Positions 13,101 through 23,551 of a stretch of 64,000 bases of DNA are shown piece by piece (positions within the stretch are counted from its first letter, which is position 1; each line of letters opens with the position of its first letter). Source of the DNA: Omphiscola glabra (lineage: Eukaryota > Mollusca > Gastropoda > Lymnaeidae); NCBI GenBank assembly GCA_964017045.1, contig OZ024809.1, forward strand, positions 4,425,012-4,489,011, given 5' to 3'. A model generated the notes under the pieces. The model did not search any database and was not told the origin of the DNA. It worked only from the letters and a program-made list of their open reading frames with translations. A program made the position numbers and the translations under genes.

Positions 13101-13821
13101 ACATCCTAACAAGAGCATGACACACCCTAACAAGAGCATGACACATCCTAACAAGAGAATGACACACCCTAACAAGAGAAGGACACATCCTAACAAGAGC
13201 ATGACACATCCTAACAAGAGAATGACACATCCTAACAAGAGAATGACACATCCTAACAAGAGAATGACACACCCTAACAAGAGAATGACACATCCTAACA
13301 AGAGAATGACACACCCTAACAAGAGAATGACACATCCTAACAAGAGAATGACACACCCTAACAAGAGAATGACACATCCTAACAAGAGAAGGACACACCC
13401 TAACAAGAGAATGACACATCCTAACAAGAGAATGACACACCCTAACAAGAGAAGGACACATCCTAACAAGAGCATGACACACCCTAACAAGATAATGACA
13501 CATCCTAACAAGAGAATGACACACCCTAACAAGAGAAGGACACATCCTAACAAGAGCATGACACATCCTAACAAGAGAATGACACATCCTAACAAGAGCA
13601 TGACACATCCTAACAAGAGCATGACACATCCTTACAAGAGCATGACACATCCTTACAAGAGCATGACACATCCTTACAAGAGCATGACACATCCTAACAA
13701 GAGCATGACACATCCTAACAAGAGCATGACACATCCTTACAAGAGCATGACACATCCTTACAAGAGCATGACACATCCTTACAAGAGCATGACACACCCT
13801 TACAAGAGCATGACACATCCA
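7198..13821. repeat. giant 21 bp satellite-like array, about 315 copies
   Basis: An uninterrupted 6.6 kb array of a 21 bp unit (CATCCTAACAAGAGAATGAC plus A). The main variants are GCATG, GAATG and GAAGG in the middle of the unit, CATCCT or CACCCT, and rare AAAAGC, CATCAT, TTACAAG and AAGATAATG forms. The GCATG form dominates both ends (7,200-7,900 and 13,560-13,820), while GAATG and GAAGG dominate the interior. The final dozen units are enriched for CCTTACAAG, which also appears in the very first unit. Rare variants recur at fixed multi-unit spacings, showing higher-order copying. The plus strand is open for 2,246 codons (7114-13854, repeat MTHPNKR) and the minus strand for 2,218 codons (7174-13830, repeat CHSLVRM). 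The simplest reading is a non-coding satellite whose period is divisible by three. Confidence 0.97.
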
Positions 13822-14037
13822 TATTTTCACATGCGTTATTTTTGTTTAAAATAAAAGAATAAAAGAAAATCTATTTGCTTCAAATGCGTTGATGGTTTGA
13901 AAGTGAGTAGTAACGACCACAGCTGGTTGATCCATTTAACAACGGCAACAACGACAGCATTAACAACGGCAACAACAACGGAAACAACAACAGCAACAAC
14001 TGTTGTACAACAGATCAACACACAAAACTTCACCGTC

Positions 14038-14356
14038 GTTGCCATCGTAGCCATCATTGCCACCATTGCCATCATTGCCGTCATAGCCATCATTGTCACC
14101 ATTGCCACCATTGCCATTATAGCCATCATTGCCACCATTGCCATCATAGCCATCATTGCCACCATTGTCACCATTGCCACCATTACCATCATTGCCATCA
14201 TTGTCACCATTGCCACCATTGCCATCATAGCCACCATTGCCATCATAGCCATCATTACCATCAGTACCATCATTGTCACCATTGCCACCATTGCCATCAT
14301 AGCCATCATTACCATCATTGCCACCATTGCCATCATAGTCATCATTGCCATCGTTG
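14038..14356. repeat. 9 bp-based degenerate repeat (GCCATCATT)n
   Basis: The stretch is built from GCCATCATT, GCCACCATT and GCCATCATA words, with a superimposed longer period near 27 bp. It lies after a short CAACAACGGCAACAA region (13,940-14,000). Overlapping open frames on both strands are low-complexity artefacts. Confidence 0.9.
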
Positions 14357-14504
14357 GTCAGCAGTGTTAACAATAAAGAAAGAACACAACTGGACGGCTT
14401 AGGCCTTTCATCTAACCTGACATGAACTTTGATTGGACCGATAAGGCTGGTGGACAATATTTTAGGATTTTACTTTTATTTTGACGCCAGTGAATTGATG
14501 AATA

Positions 14505-14708
14505 ATCTACAGCAGTGGTTCTCAACCTTCCCCGTGCCGCTACCCTTTAATACAGTTCCTTATGTTTTGGTGACTCCAAACCATAAAATTATTTTCGTTG
14601 CTACTTCATAAATATGCGTTTTACTATGGACTTAGCCGACCCCTGCGTAAGGTTCCTTCGACCCCAAAGGGGTCGTGGAATGACAGGTTTAGAACCGCTG
14701 ATCTACAT
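14505..14708 (-). mobile_element. SPIN-like non-autonomous hAT element, copy 1 (element 14513-14700)
   Basis: The element starts CAGTGGTTCTCAACCTTCC and ends GGTTTAGAACCGCTG, forming imperfect terminal inverted repeats. It is flanked by ATCTACAG on the left and ATCTACAT on the right, an 8 bp target duplication with one mismatch, as expected for hAT transposition. The interior (TTTAATACAGTTCCT, GTCGTGGAATGACAGG) aligns with copies at 35313 and 53614. It is only 188 bp and cannot encode a transposase. Strand is given relative to the copy at 35313, whose CAGCGG end is taken as left. Assignment to SPIN is from memory of the family's termini. Confidence 0.85.
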
Positions 14709-14974
14709 AATGTTTTGAAGAACTCAACAGACACATTTTTAAACTATATAATGATTCATCAGATGAAACTATTTTAGATAATGATATAAAGTAAAAGTAT
14801 ATCACCCCCGGCCACCATCGCCTTCTTTTTCCAAAGACTATTAATTTCTCAGATCCGTTAAGAATATTTCCAGATGCACTTGGACTCCATTTTGTTTTAA
14901 AAGTTCGAATATTTGCTATCGTGTGAATCAGGTGTCCAAAACAAATGATCTGAGAATCCTATACGTGTCAGAGG

Positions 14975-15383
14975 CCCTTCTAGGACCTTGGACCTGAAAC
15001 GGCCTACTAGGACCTGGGACATGTCAATGACCTACAAGGACCTGGGACTTGTGAAGGGCCTACTAGGACATGGGACTTGTCAACGACCAACTAGGACCTG
15101 GGACTTGCAACGGCCTACTAGGACCTGGGACATGTAAACGACCAACTAGGACCTGGGACCTGTCAAGGGCATGCTAGGACCTGAGACCTGTCAACGTCCT
15201 ACTAGGACCTTGGACCGGGGACCTGCAATGGCCACTAGGACTTAGGACAGGCAACAACCGACTTCGACCTGGGACCTGTCAAGGGCCTACTAGGACCTGA
15301 GACCTGTCAACGACCAACTAGGACATTGGACCTGTCCTCGGCCTAACAGGACCTGGAACCTGTCAATGGCCTACTAGGACCTG
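14975..15383. repeat. 28 bp degenerate minisatellite, about 14 copies
   Basis: The core is CTACTAGGACCTGGGACCTG followed by TCAACGGC. Copies are more diverged than in most arrays of the window, suggesting an older array. Confidence 0.85.
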
Positions 15384-16063
15384 GTATGGTGTAACATGGA
15401 GCGATAGTTTTTTTGCAATTGAATCAAATCAAATTCAAACACATCCCACCAGGACGCCACTTAACCGGTCCCTTGTTCTAAAAAAATGTTTGGGACCGCT
15501 GGTGTAATAAACAAATTGTTATCTTGAGATATTTATTCCAAACATGTAGATCTCACAATGATAGGCCAACACTTTACACCCCCCTCCCCCCCCCAGTTGC
15601 GTAGGAAGGGTGTGCGTTCCGCCCCTGGCACCAAAAGTTTCTTCATATTTAAGGGAGGTATTTTCTGGCAAATAAGTATTGGATTTTTTTGTGTGGAAAG
15701 GGGTGGCAAAAAGCTTTGCCCCGCCACCCCCCCCCCATGGTGCCAACCTTTGCTACGCCCTTGCCCCCCCCCCACAACTCAAACACGCACTTATGGACAC
15801 AAGCACATTGTCATGATCACGCAACCATGCACACACAGACCATATCTAAGCGAACGCTTACACAAAAGACATGACAAGAGCTGATGCTATTTGCTGCCTG
15901 AGACCTTCCTTGGTATAGTGGAAATATTTTAAAATTTTAAAAAGAAATAAAGAAACAACCAATAAAAACAAAGATTTTCGTATAAAAAATGTATATGCAT
16001 TTTGTATTATTTTATATTATTATAATATTCTAAAGCCCAACCCGTTTCTACAACGCATATTTA
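15384..16063. other. non-coding, C-rich patches
   Basis: Poly-C and C-rich runs lie at about 15580-15594, 15727-15737 and 15761-15772. The stretch GGTGCCAACCTTTGCTACGCC (15738-15760) and the CGTAGGAAGGGTGTGCG start (15601) could be ends of a decayed transposon, but the two do not pair well enough to call it. Confidence 0.35.
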
Positions 16064-16329
16064 TTTCATTCACTATTTCATATTTATTTCATTCACTATT
16101 TCATATTTATTTCATTCACTATTTCATATGTATTTCATTCACTATTTCATATTTATTTCATTCACTATTTCATATTTATTTCATTCACTATTTCATATCT
16201 TTTTCATTCACTATTTCATATTTATTTCATTCACTATTTCATATCTATTTCATTCATTATTTCATATTTATTTCATTCACTATTTCATATTTATTTCATT
16301 CACTATTTCATATTTATTTCATTCACTAT
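16064..16329. repeat. 23 bp minisatellite, about 11-12 copies, at the head of an interspersed repeat
   Basis: The AT-rich unit is CATATTTATTTCATTCACTA plus TTT. The array runs directly into a 250 bp module that recurs at 45201-45430, where a different (25 bp) minisatellite sits in the same position. Confidence 0.92.
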
Positions 16330-16585
16330 TATCGCAGCTATCGGCAATTTTAGTGTCATCCTATTTCCTTCCTCTTTCCCTTGGAAAAACAGGAAGAAAA
16401 ACTGACTTCTTTGGGGGGGGGGGGGGGGGGTTTTGGTGAATGGTACCAAAAAATCGGATGTATAACAATGTGCTGTCATTGACAATGAGTCTACGTGCCA
16501 TGTTTCAGCTCGATAGGTTGACGGAGAGAGTTCCGAAGATTTTGCCACACAACCATTCAGTAAGGAACTAAAGCGAGGTTAATAA
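16330..16585 (+). mobile_element. interspersed repeat module, copy 1
   Basis: The segment shares with 45201-45430 the ordered blocks TATCGG-AATTTTA, ACAGGA, GAGTCTACGTGCCATGTTTC, AGCTCGATAGGTTGACGG and GATTTTGCCA, in the same order at similar spacing. Near the middle it contains a poly-G run (about 16413-16430). Being preceded by a variable minisatellite in both copies, it resembles non-autonomous elements that carry an internal array. The class is unknown to me. Confidence 0.6.
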
Positions 16586-17224
16586 AACCTATTTTTAGAA
16601 AAGTTGGATTTTTTTTATTTTTTTCCTTTTTTAAAAATTATTATTATTATTATTTTTTTTTTTAATATTATTTTTAGCCTTTGTGTATGTGTGCGTGTTT
16701 GTGTGTGCATGGTTGTTCAAAGAAAGAAAGAAAAACCCTTTCAATGTGACGAGATGGTTTGAAAGAGAATCCATATCACTGGTGTCCAATGGCGGGAAGT
16801 CCTGTTCCCTAAATTTCAATTATTTTTACATGAGGAGAAGGCGTGTGGCCGCACAAAGAAAACTGACCACCAGAGCTGACCACGAGTGAACCCTAATGGC
16901 CATTCAGATTCGGACAATAACGATGACCACTGGTCATCTCAGACCGGTTTGTTGTGAATTAGTTGTCCGTTTTGCCCGGTGCGACGGATGTGTCCTCACG
17001 ACCTGTCAATGGAGACCTGTTGGACTGGACTAGGACAGGTGGTGGGGTAAGGATCGGAGGGTAAGATGATGTTTGGGGGGGGGATTAGTGTTGTGGGAGG
17101 GGAGAGAGTTTTGTTGTGGTAGCGGTTGTGGCGATTGTGTAGATGGTAGTGTTGTTCTTGAAAGTAATGTTGGCAGTGATGGAAGATAGGATGGTGCAAG
17201 TGGACAGCTTCAGAGATGGTATTG
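16586..17224. other. non-coding
   Basis: AT-rich at the start, with an (ATT)n-like stretch near 16638-16675. It turns GT- and GGT-rich from about 17020. No gene was recognised. Confidence 0.45.
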
Positions 17225-17394
17225 GCATAGATCAGGGGTCACGAAACTTTTTTCATGGCGGGCCGGATGAACTGACCGGATAACGGAAAAAATAACGAGC
17301 GCGGGCCGGATAATCATTCTGTACAATACTTACAAGCAAGTTCAAGTACCGTTGGCGGGCCAGATTAATTAGTTTAGTGACCCATGGCATAGAT
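17225..17394. mobile_element. hAT-type MITE (element 17233-17386) with perfect 8 bp target duplication
   Basis: The left end CAGGGGTCACGAAACT and the reverse complement of the right end (CATGGGTCACTAAACT) match at 14 of 16 positions. Both sides are flanked by the perfect 8 bp duplication GCATAGAT (17225-17232 and 17387-17394). The interior holds GGCGGGCCGGAT-like blocks twice. At 154 bp it is non-autonomous. Eight-base duplications and CAGGGG-type termini point to the hAT superfamily. Confidence 0.88.
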
Positions 17395-18125
17395 GATAGT
17401 TGTGGTAATGTTGGTCATGGTATTGGTGGCGCTATGATAGTGTAGGTAGTGAAAGTGGCTGGCTTGAGTGCGGGTAATGGTTGAGAAAGTTGGTGTGGTA
17501 GTTTTGGTGGTGATGTAGTGGGGGTGATTGCACTACTGATGGTGAAGTAATGGAGTTATTGCAGTGGTGGACTGTAACGTATGCGACTGGTTTGCTTCAT
17601 GCTTTCCCGTGTATGAACTTTAGCAGACAACAAACTCGATGCCGCTTATATGGTTATGGTGTGGGTAGCAAATAATAGTCTCCCTTTGACCCTGTTTTCA
17701 ACTAAATAAGTATGGTCCGTTTCCTTCAGAATTTTGTAAAAAAATCTGGATAAAAATGGAGAGGAAAACAATGGGTAAGGCGGTTATCAAAAGATGAGTA
17801 GAATAGACCATAAAAGCGTGTGGAAACAAATGAGAGAGAGAGGCAGATACTTTCATCATGAGAGTTGGAGCGTGTGTTATTTTTGCTACTAGAAAGCGCT
17901 TTGTTACAGTGTGTGTGTGTAGATTTCTCTTCACCATTGTACCGCTTTTGCACATTGTATTTTATTAACATCGTACCGGTACAAGCCAAACACTATACTG
18001 TAAGTTTCTAGTATATTTCTTTGATTTTGTAGTTTATTATAATTAACATATTATAAAAAAAATTTAATTGTAATCGGCCCTGGTTTGAGTATCATATTCT
18101 TTGTTATTGTATTTATCATTTGGTA
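17395..18125. other. non-coding
   Basis: The first 200 bases are GGTAGTGGTG-rich and low in complexity. The remainder is AT-rich with no recognisable exon. Confidence 0.45.
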
Positions 18126-18540
18126 TTATTATTATTATTATGGGTAGTTTTCTATAGCGTGGTACCCCAGCCTAGGGCTGGGCTCACCACGCTGTACATG
18201 CAAATTAAAATGAACTTAAAAAATATAAATTAAAAACCAACCATTCCATAACAATTTACATGTGAAGCCATGGACGGCACTCAGCAGCATCGTTTAACTT
18301 TCAGAGGGGGGAATCAGTCAGGATAGTAAAGTTTAAAGAGGTGTGTTTTGAGTGCAGTTTTGAAGGCTGTGATGGTTGATATATTTCTGATGTGTAGTGG
18401 AAGAGAATTCCATTGTTTGGGGGCACAGTAAGAGAAAGATCTTTCACCGTATGTTTTGGTATCGTCTTTTGTTGTGCACTGTTTTAGAACGAGCCATACA
18501 CTTACACTTACATAAGAGATTCGTTTCTCCATATTTATAG
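18126..18540 (-). mobile_element. 3' end of a CR1/L2-like non-LTR retrotransposon
   Basis: Read on the minus strand, 18532 to 18314 encodes a 72-residue C-terminal tail of a LINE reverse transcriptase. It includes RSFSYCAPKQWNSLPLHIRN, followed by an FKTALKTHLFKLY motif just before the stop, a signature of the end of many CR1-like pol proteins. The 3' untranslated part follows (GTACAGCGTGGTGAGCCCAG) and ends in an (ATA)n tail at about 18126-18140, the usual 3' terminus for these elements. The element is heavily 5'-truncated: neither endonuclease nor palm motifs are present, so it is inactive. Confidence 0.85.
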
Positions 18541-18714
18541 CTCATTCAGCAATGAAAGCGGGGCGGACAAGAAATATCCACAAGGGAATTATCGTTTTAG
18601 ATTATTAAATAAAGAGTTTTTGTAAATGCATTTTTGTAATAAACTGATCTGAGGGTAATGCTGACGTCATTCTATAAAACACGGGGGGGGGGGGGGAATT
18701 CAATATATAATCTG

Positions 18715-18886
18715 CAGTCGTTAGCGAGGGGGGCAAGGGGGGGTATCATGCCCCGGGCGCTACTCACAAAGGGGCACTCAATTGTTATATTTTATATATA
18801 ATATTGTATGGTTTTCGAATAGGGTGGGGGGGGGGCGCTAAAAAGGTATTGTACCCCGGGCGCGAGTTAAGCTCGCTACGTCACTG
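18715..18886. mobile_element. MITE of a two-copy family, copy 1
   Basis: The ends CAGTCGTTAGCGAG and CTCGCTACGTCACTG form terminal inverted repeats. The interior is shared almost base for base with 39566-39717, including TACTCACAAAGGGGC, ATAATATTGTATGG, TTTTCGAATAGG and GGGCGCGAGTTAAGCTCG. No clear target duplication is visible for this copy. A poly-G run precedes it (about 18683-18696). Confidence 0.8.
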
Positions 18887-19435
18887 TGCGTCACTACTTG
18901 ATTTGAAGAACGTAATTGAAAGATTTCATTTGCGTAGCTGTGGGGTTAGCTGTGAATTGTCACGATGTTATTGAGCTCGCTCCAACCGAATCCACCAAGT
19001 GGACACTTGACGAATTTTCGCCTACTTCAGGTCCTCGCATTAGGGCAATTGTACACATACGGGTTTAAAAATGAACCCCCCCCCCCCCATTTTTGTTCCC
19101 CAAATTTAAAAAAAAAAAAAAGTTTCTCAAATTATAATATGGTATTGAGATATTAGCTTAAGCTATGGCTCGATTTTTAAATATATTTTTTGTGTGTGTT
19201 GATGTCCTGGATAAATGTTAACTTAAAATCTAAAACGAGGCTGTAGTCTGCACATTTTGGTGAGTTTCTCTGTGAAAAGAAATCCTTACTATTAGACCCG
19301 ACGTTCACACAAAATCTCGCCAAAGGTGAATAAAGGAAACGAATTGTTTCATTTGATAGTTTTTATCAGACGCGCCAATAGTTACATAATAACAGGATGT
19401 GCCCTATCCTAAAATATATGTTGCGATTCATCGTA
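18887..19435. other. non-coding
   Basis: Contains a poly-C run (19079-19088) and a poly-A run (about 19110-19122). No gene was recognised. Confidence 0.45.
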
Positions 19436-19725
19436 CTTTGTTGTGCTGTGTTTCAGTGTACTTCGTTGTGTTGTGTTTCATTGTGCTTCTTTGTGTTGCG
19501 TTTCACTGTACTTCGTTGCGTTTCAATGTGCTTCGCTGTGTTGGGTTTCACTGTGCTTTTATTGCACTTCGGTGTACTGTGTTTCACTGTGTTTCGTTGT
19601 GTTTCATTGTATTTCTTTGTGTTTCATCGTACTTCGTTGTGTTGTGTTTCACTGTGTTTCGTTGTGTTTTGTTTCTTTCTACTTCGCTGTGTTGGGTTTC
19701 ACTGTGTTCCGTTTTGTTGTGTTGC
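19436..19725. repeat. degenerate T/G-rich repeat (TTTCACTGTGCTTCGTTGTG-like)
   Basis: Words such as TGTGTTTCACTGT, CTTCGTTGTGTTG and TTCATTGTA recur with a basic period of about 10-15 bp. All three plus frames stay open through it, which is typical of stop-poor low-complexity sequence rather than of a gene. Confidence 0.8.
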
Positions 19726-20528
19726 TTTAGTGTCTCTAATAGATGTGAAGGAGGTCGATGAGTCTTGAACATGTTTCCTATAAGGGATTCGATCAGAGTA
19801 GCATAGGTGAGCGAATACGAATTCGTGGGAGGTTGGTTTCCATGTCAATGCTGTACCGACATTAAACAAATCTCCTGAATTGAGCTATTTTTACGAGTCG
19901 GAGTCGTATGAGTCATATTCTCCACACGGCTTTGGGTGTTGGGTGTTTAAACGCTGGAGCAACGTTATCGCTTACTTCGTTATTTCTTGTTGATAGTACC
20001 GGCTGACAACTCGAGTGGTCTTTAAACACCGTTCATGGGCAGTAGAAGAAATAGGCAGGGTCTGTAGGACTTCTAGTTCGTGGGTAAGTAACGTGAAAAG
20101 GATTAGCGGGTCAAAGGAGTGGTTCTCAAAATGTATTCGCGCCCACCACTACAGTTACGACACGAGAGAAATGGCGATCTTTTAAATAAATATTTTTATC
20201 AGATTGTCGGCAAATTCATTATCAAGTGTAAAAGTGGCGTGGGGGGGCGAGGGAGGGACGCTTAAAATATTGGGTTGTTTACTAGTTTTTTAAACAGGGG
20301 TGTGTGGGATGGGTGTGGTAAACGATTTTGTTAAATTGGATTCGAAGTACAGATTTAACAAAAAAATCCCCCCGCCCCCTCCACAAATAAAATAAATTAA
20401 TCATATTTCTTTTTTTTTTAAAATTCCAAATACAAGAATAAAACTTTTGAACACAGGTCTTGATTTTTATTTTATATTTTATTTCATCGAAATTCCGTCC
20501 AGCTCTGTTTTAAAACTAATTATAATAT
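19726..20528. other. non-coding; possible decayed hAT end near 20118
   Basis: GTGGTTCTCAAAATGTATTC at about 20120, followed by GCGCCCACCA, resembles a hAT left end. A partner, ATAAATTTTGAGAACCCTA, occurs at about 20796-20815 (and again at 20822). No target duplication was found, so this is only a candidate element of about 700 bp enclosing the 24 bp array. Confidence 0.35.
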
Positions 20529-20642
20529 CGTGGGTCCAAACTAGTTATGTTATAAAGGTCCAACCTAATTATGTTATAGTAGGTCCAAACTAGTTATGTT
20601 ATTGTAGGTCCAAACTAGTTATGTTATCGTAGGTCCAAACAG
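20529..20642. repeat. 24 bp minisatellite, about 5 copies
   Basis: The core is GTCCAAACTAGTTATGTTAT plus a CGTAG-type end. Small length differences separate the copies. Confidence 0.88.
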
Positions 20643-21486
20643 TTAAATTTCGCTTTGCAAAAGTGCATTCATGTGAGGAAAAAAAACAACAAAAAAAAAC
20701 AATTTTATTTTTGGCTGCTATTTTTTTGTTATGAAATTTTAAACGACTAACTGTCCTATTATTTAAATACTGCAGCTGGTACTGGTGTGACTAATTGGAT
20801 AAATTTTGAGAACCCTAATTTGGATAAATTTTGAGAACCCTATCTTGAAAAGTTTTTTTTTTTTTAAATATTTTTTTTTTACATGGGCGTGTATATGACG
20901 TGTGCTTGAAGACAAGAGGAGCCATTTATCAACGTAGTAAAAATAACATCAAAGATTTCATGAGTACCTTAGACGGCGTCTACAGCACAATGAAGGAATT
21001 GTGCTCTAGGGGGACAGACCGAGTTTCACACCAACTCCACGCCCGAGACGCAACAAATGGTGCGCAAAATTGTTGGCGCGCTGGCCGTCAATGAATGCCG
21101 GTGAGAATAAAGGCCGTCTGCAGTCGTCAGGATTCGATGACGTGTAGGGAAGGGGGGGCAACTCAGTTCATTATTCAGCTTAGGCCAGAGGAGTGGAACA
21201 ATTTTTTTCGGGACTCCTTCTTTGGTCATGTTTTTTTTTTTTGTTAAATATTTTTTTTTTAATCGATAAATTGTTACGGGGTGGGGGTGGGGGAGCACAT
21301 CCATATCCCAAGCCCTCCCCTTATTGACCTTATCTTTCTTAAGATCAGATTCTCATGATCATAGCGGCTTTTCATTAATAAAATACTGAATAACGTAAAA
21401 TGTCACTATAGGGCACTGCAATCGTTTGAAGACGCAGAGGTTTTTGCCCTTGTTAATCTTTTTCGCCTAGAAATTAGAAAAATGTT
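20643..21486. other. non-coding
   Basis: Contains a 26 bp tandem duplication around TTGGATAAATTTTGAGAACC (20796-20840) and poly-T runs. No exon was recognised. Confidence 0.45.
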
Positions 21487-21702
21487 TCAGATACATACGT
21501 TTTTTCCCCAAAAAATTCGCAACGCTACACAGCCGCGTGCCCGATCTACAAGTTCTGCTTTATTTCCAGATACCGGCTGATGTAATTCCCGTAAAAATTT
21601 CTTAATTTTTTCAACTCGCCAGGTCTCAAATGCTGTTTTTGCCATGTGAGCAGCCATCTTTGTACGTTCTTTGTACTCCACGGTATGAACTCTGGGTGAC
21701 AA
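21487..21702 (-). CDS. SAP-domain coding fragment, probable first exon or gene relic
   Basis: This minus-strand frame encodes about 70 residues. From residue 16 (MAAHMAKTAFETW) it reads as a plausible protein start with a good initiation context (AAGATGG). Residues 28-58 fit the SAP fold: W-x-V-x3-K-x2-LRE, then PVSGNKAELVDRA. That is helix, extended loop with the conserved Gly-Asn-Lys, then helix. SAP modules bind DNA or chromatin and also occur near the N terminus of uncharacterised, often transposon-related, animal proteins. After the motif the sequence (GCVALRIFWGKNVCI) looks unrelated, so an exon probably ends near 21530, though no strong donor is visible. No partner exon was found nearby. 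It could be a live first exon, a retrocopy or a transposon remnant. Confidence 0.5.
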   Translation of the reverse strand: MSPRVHTVEYKERTKMAAHMAKTAFETWRVEKIKKFLRELHQPVSGNKAELVDRARGCVALRIFWGKNVCI

Positions 21703-22403
21703 GGTAAGTTGCAGTCTCCAATAGGTTCAATCTAAAATGTATTGGTGTATTTGTTTATTAACAATGTATCTATGTCTGTATTAATCTTTGTCATTGCAAC
21801 TTTGATTCTATGTTTATCTTTGTATCTGGCTTTGTCTATGTTTATCGTTAACATGGTATCCGTCTTTGTCTATGTTTATCGTTAACATTGTATCTGTCTC
21901 TGTCCGCCTTTTTTTTTGTCAATGATGCCGTTTCTAATTTTGTTTAAATTCCCGTCTACGCGTCTGTCAATGCTTTGTCAATGTCTGATGTCAATGTTCC
22001 TGTCCAAGACCGCGAATTCAGAGATGGGGGCAGATCCTGCTCCTCGTTTGAAACTCCGACTCCAACCGTCCCGAGCAATGTAAAACACATCAACGACCAA
22101 CAAAGAGAAGACAAAACAAAAGAAAAGTTCGGGGGCCGGGGGGGGGGGGGGGGTGGTATTGGGGCGGTTTAGGGATGGTGGTGGGTGTAAGGGCTCATTC
22201 ATGATTTCCGCATTACCTGGACAGCTTAGCGGGGCTTGACACGCATGACCGCGCATACACCGTTATGTAGACGTGTTAAGAGAAACCTCGTGCGTGTCCT
22301 GTGTTTGGGGCTATATAGTTCAAAGACCAGGTTTAGTTTCAATCTTTATATATATATATATATATATTAAATATGTATAGCAAATGATAGCAGTTATGAT
22401 CAT
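21703..22403. other. non-coding with short repeats
   Basis: Positions 21800-21905 contain two near-identical copies of a segment with TCTATGTTTATCGTTAACAT. A poly-G run lies at about 22138-22152, and a (TA)n run at about 22347-22368 just before the next array. Confidence 0.5.
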
Positions 22404-22953
22404 ATGTGTCTCCCGTTGATCTGAGCGTGTCTCCCGTTGTTCTGAGCGTGTCTCTCGTTTGATCTAAGTGTGTCTCCCGTTTTTCTGAGCGTGTCTCCCG
22501 TTGTTCTGAGTGTATCTCCCGTTAATCTGAATGTGTCTCCCGTTGATCTGAGTGTGTCTCTCGTTGATCTGAATGTGTCTCCCGTTGATCTGAGTGTGTC
22601 TCCCGTTGATCTGAGTGTGGTTCCCGTTGTTCTGAGTGTGCCTCCCGTTTGATCTGAGTGTGTCTCCCGTTGTTCTGAGCGTATCTCCCGTTGTTCTGAG
22701 TGTGTCTCCCGTTGTTCTGAGTGTGTCTGCCGTTGTTCTGAGCGTGTCTCCCGTTGTTCTGAGTGTGTCTCCCGTTTGATCTGAGCGTGTCTCCCGTTGT
22801 TCTGAGCGTGTCTCTCGTTGATCTGAGTGTGTCTCCCTTTGATCTGAGCGTGTCTCCCGTTGTTATGAGTGTGTCTCCCGTGTTCTGAGTGTGTCTCCCG
22901 TTGATCTGAGCGTGTCTCCCGTTGTTCTGAGTGTGTCTCCCTTTGATCTGAGT
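22404..22953. repeat. 21 bp minisatellite, about 26 copies
   Basis: The unit is GTGTCTCCCGTTGTTCTGAG plus T or C, with GATC/GTTC and CCC/CTC alternations. Single-base insertions (GTTTGATC) break the reading frame several times. Confidence 0.95.
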
Positions 22954-23224
22954 TAGCATTGTGAAATAATTGAAATACAAAGCTGTTCTATAAATGTGCT
23001 TCGAAATTCGAGCCGGCGTTTAACTTTGATACAAGAACAAACAGAGAAACTCGTTGTATTATTGCCATAGGCTTTGACAAAGACGAGTCTTAGATAGTTA
23101 CGTAAGAGTCAGATACAAAGAATAAACTGTTGAAATATGAAACATATTTGTATTTATGTACTCTAGTTTCGGTACTTGAAAAGTGACATTTTAATATGTT
23201 AACTTCTATCGCGCTGATCCATAC

Positions 23225-23530
23225 CTCTCCCCCACACCATTTTATCCCCGCAAATCTCTGTATCTACCATACTTTATGTATCTCCCTACCTCCCCGTATC
23301 TCACACCTCCCTGTAACTCCCAACCTCCCTGTATCTCACATCACCCTGTGTCTCCCCATATCCCTGTATCTCCCCACCGCACTGTATCTCCACACCTCCG
23401 TGTATCTCCCTGCATATCCTCACCTCCCCATGTCTACACACATATGTGTATCTATAATCCTCCTTGTATTTCCAATCCTTATTGTATTGTATCTCACCTA
23501 CCGCTCGTATCTCCCATACCCCCGTACGTC
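23225..23530. repeat. degenerate C/T-rich repeat, period about 16-18 bp
   Basis: Built from TGTATCTCCC-ACCTCCC words. A related sequence recurs at 24580-24990. Confidence 0.75.
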
Positions 23531-23547
23531 CTCTCCACACTGTCTGT

Positions 23548-23551
<4 letters not shown>

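Noticed and set aside
7114..13854. A 2,246-residue repetitive protein (MTHPNKR repeats), with a reciprocal minus-strand protein
   Set aside because: Both strands are open to the same extent, the period is 21 bp, the ends show no domain or signal peptide, and the variants change amino acids freely. This is best explained as a non-coding satellite.
19397..19768. Cysteine/phenylalanine-rich membrane-like proteins in three overlapping plus frames
   Set aside because: All three frames are open through a degenerate T/G-rich repeat, which is typical of low-complexity sequence.
20118..20840. A complete 700 bp hAT element enclosing the 24 bp array
   Set aside because: The ends pair only over GGTTCTCAAAAT, and the right end is itself tandemly duplicated. 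No target duplication was found.
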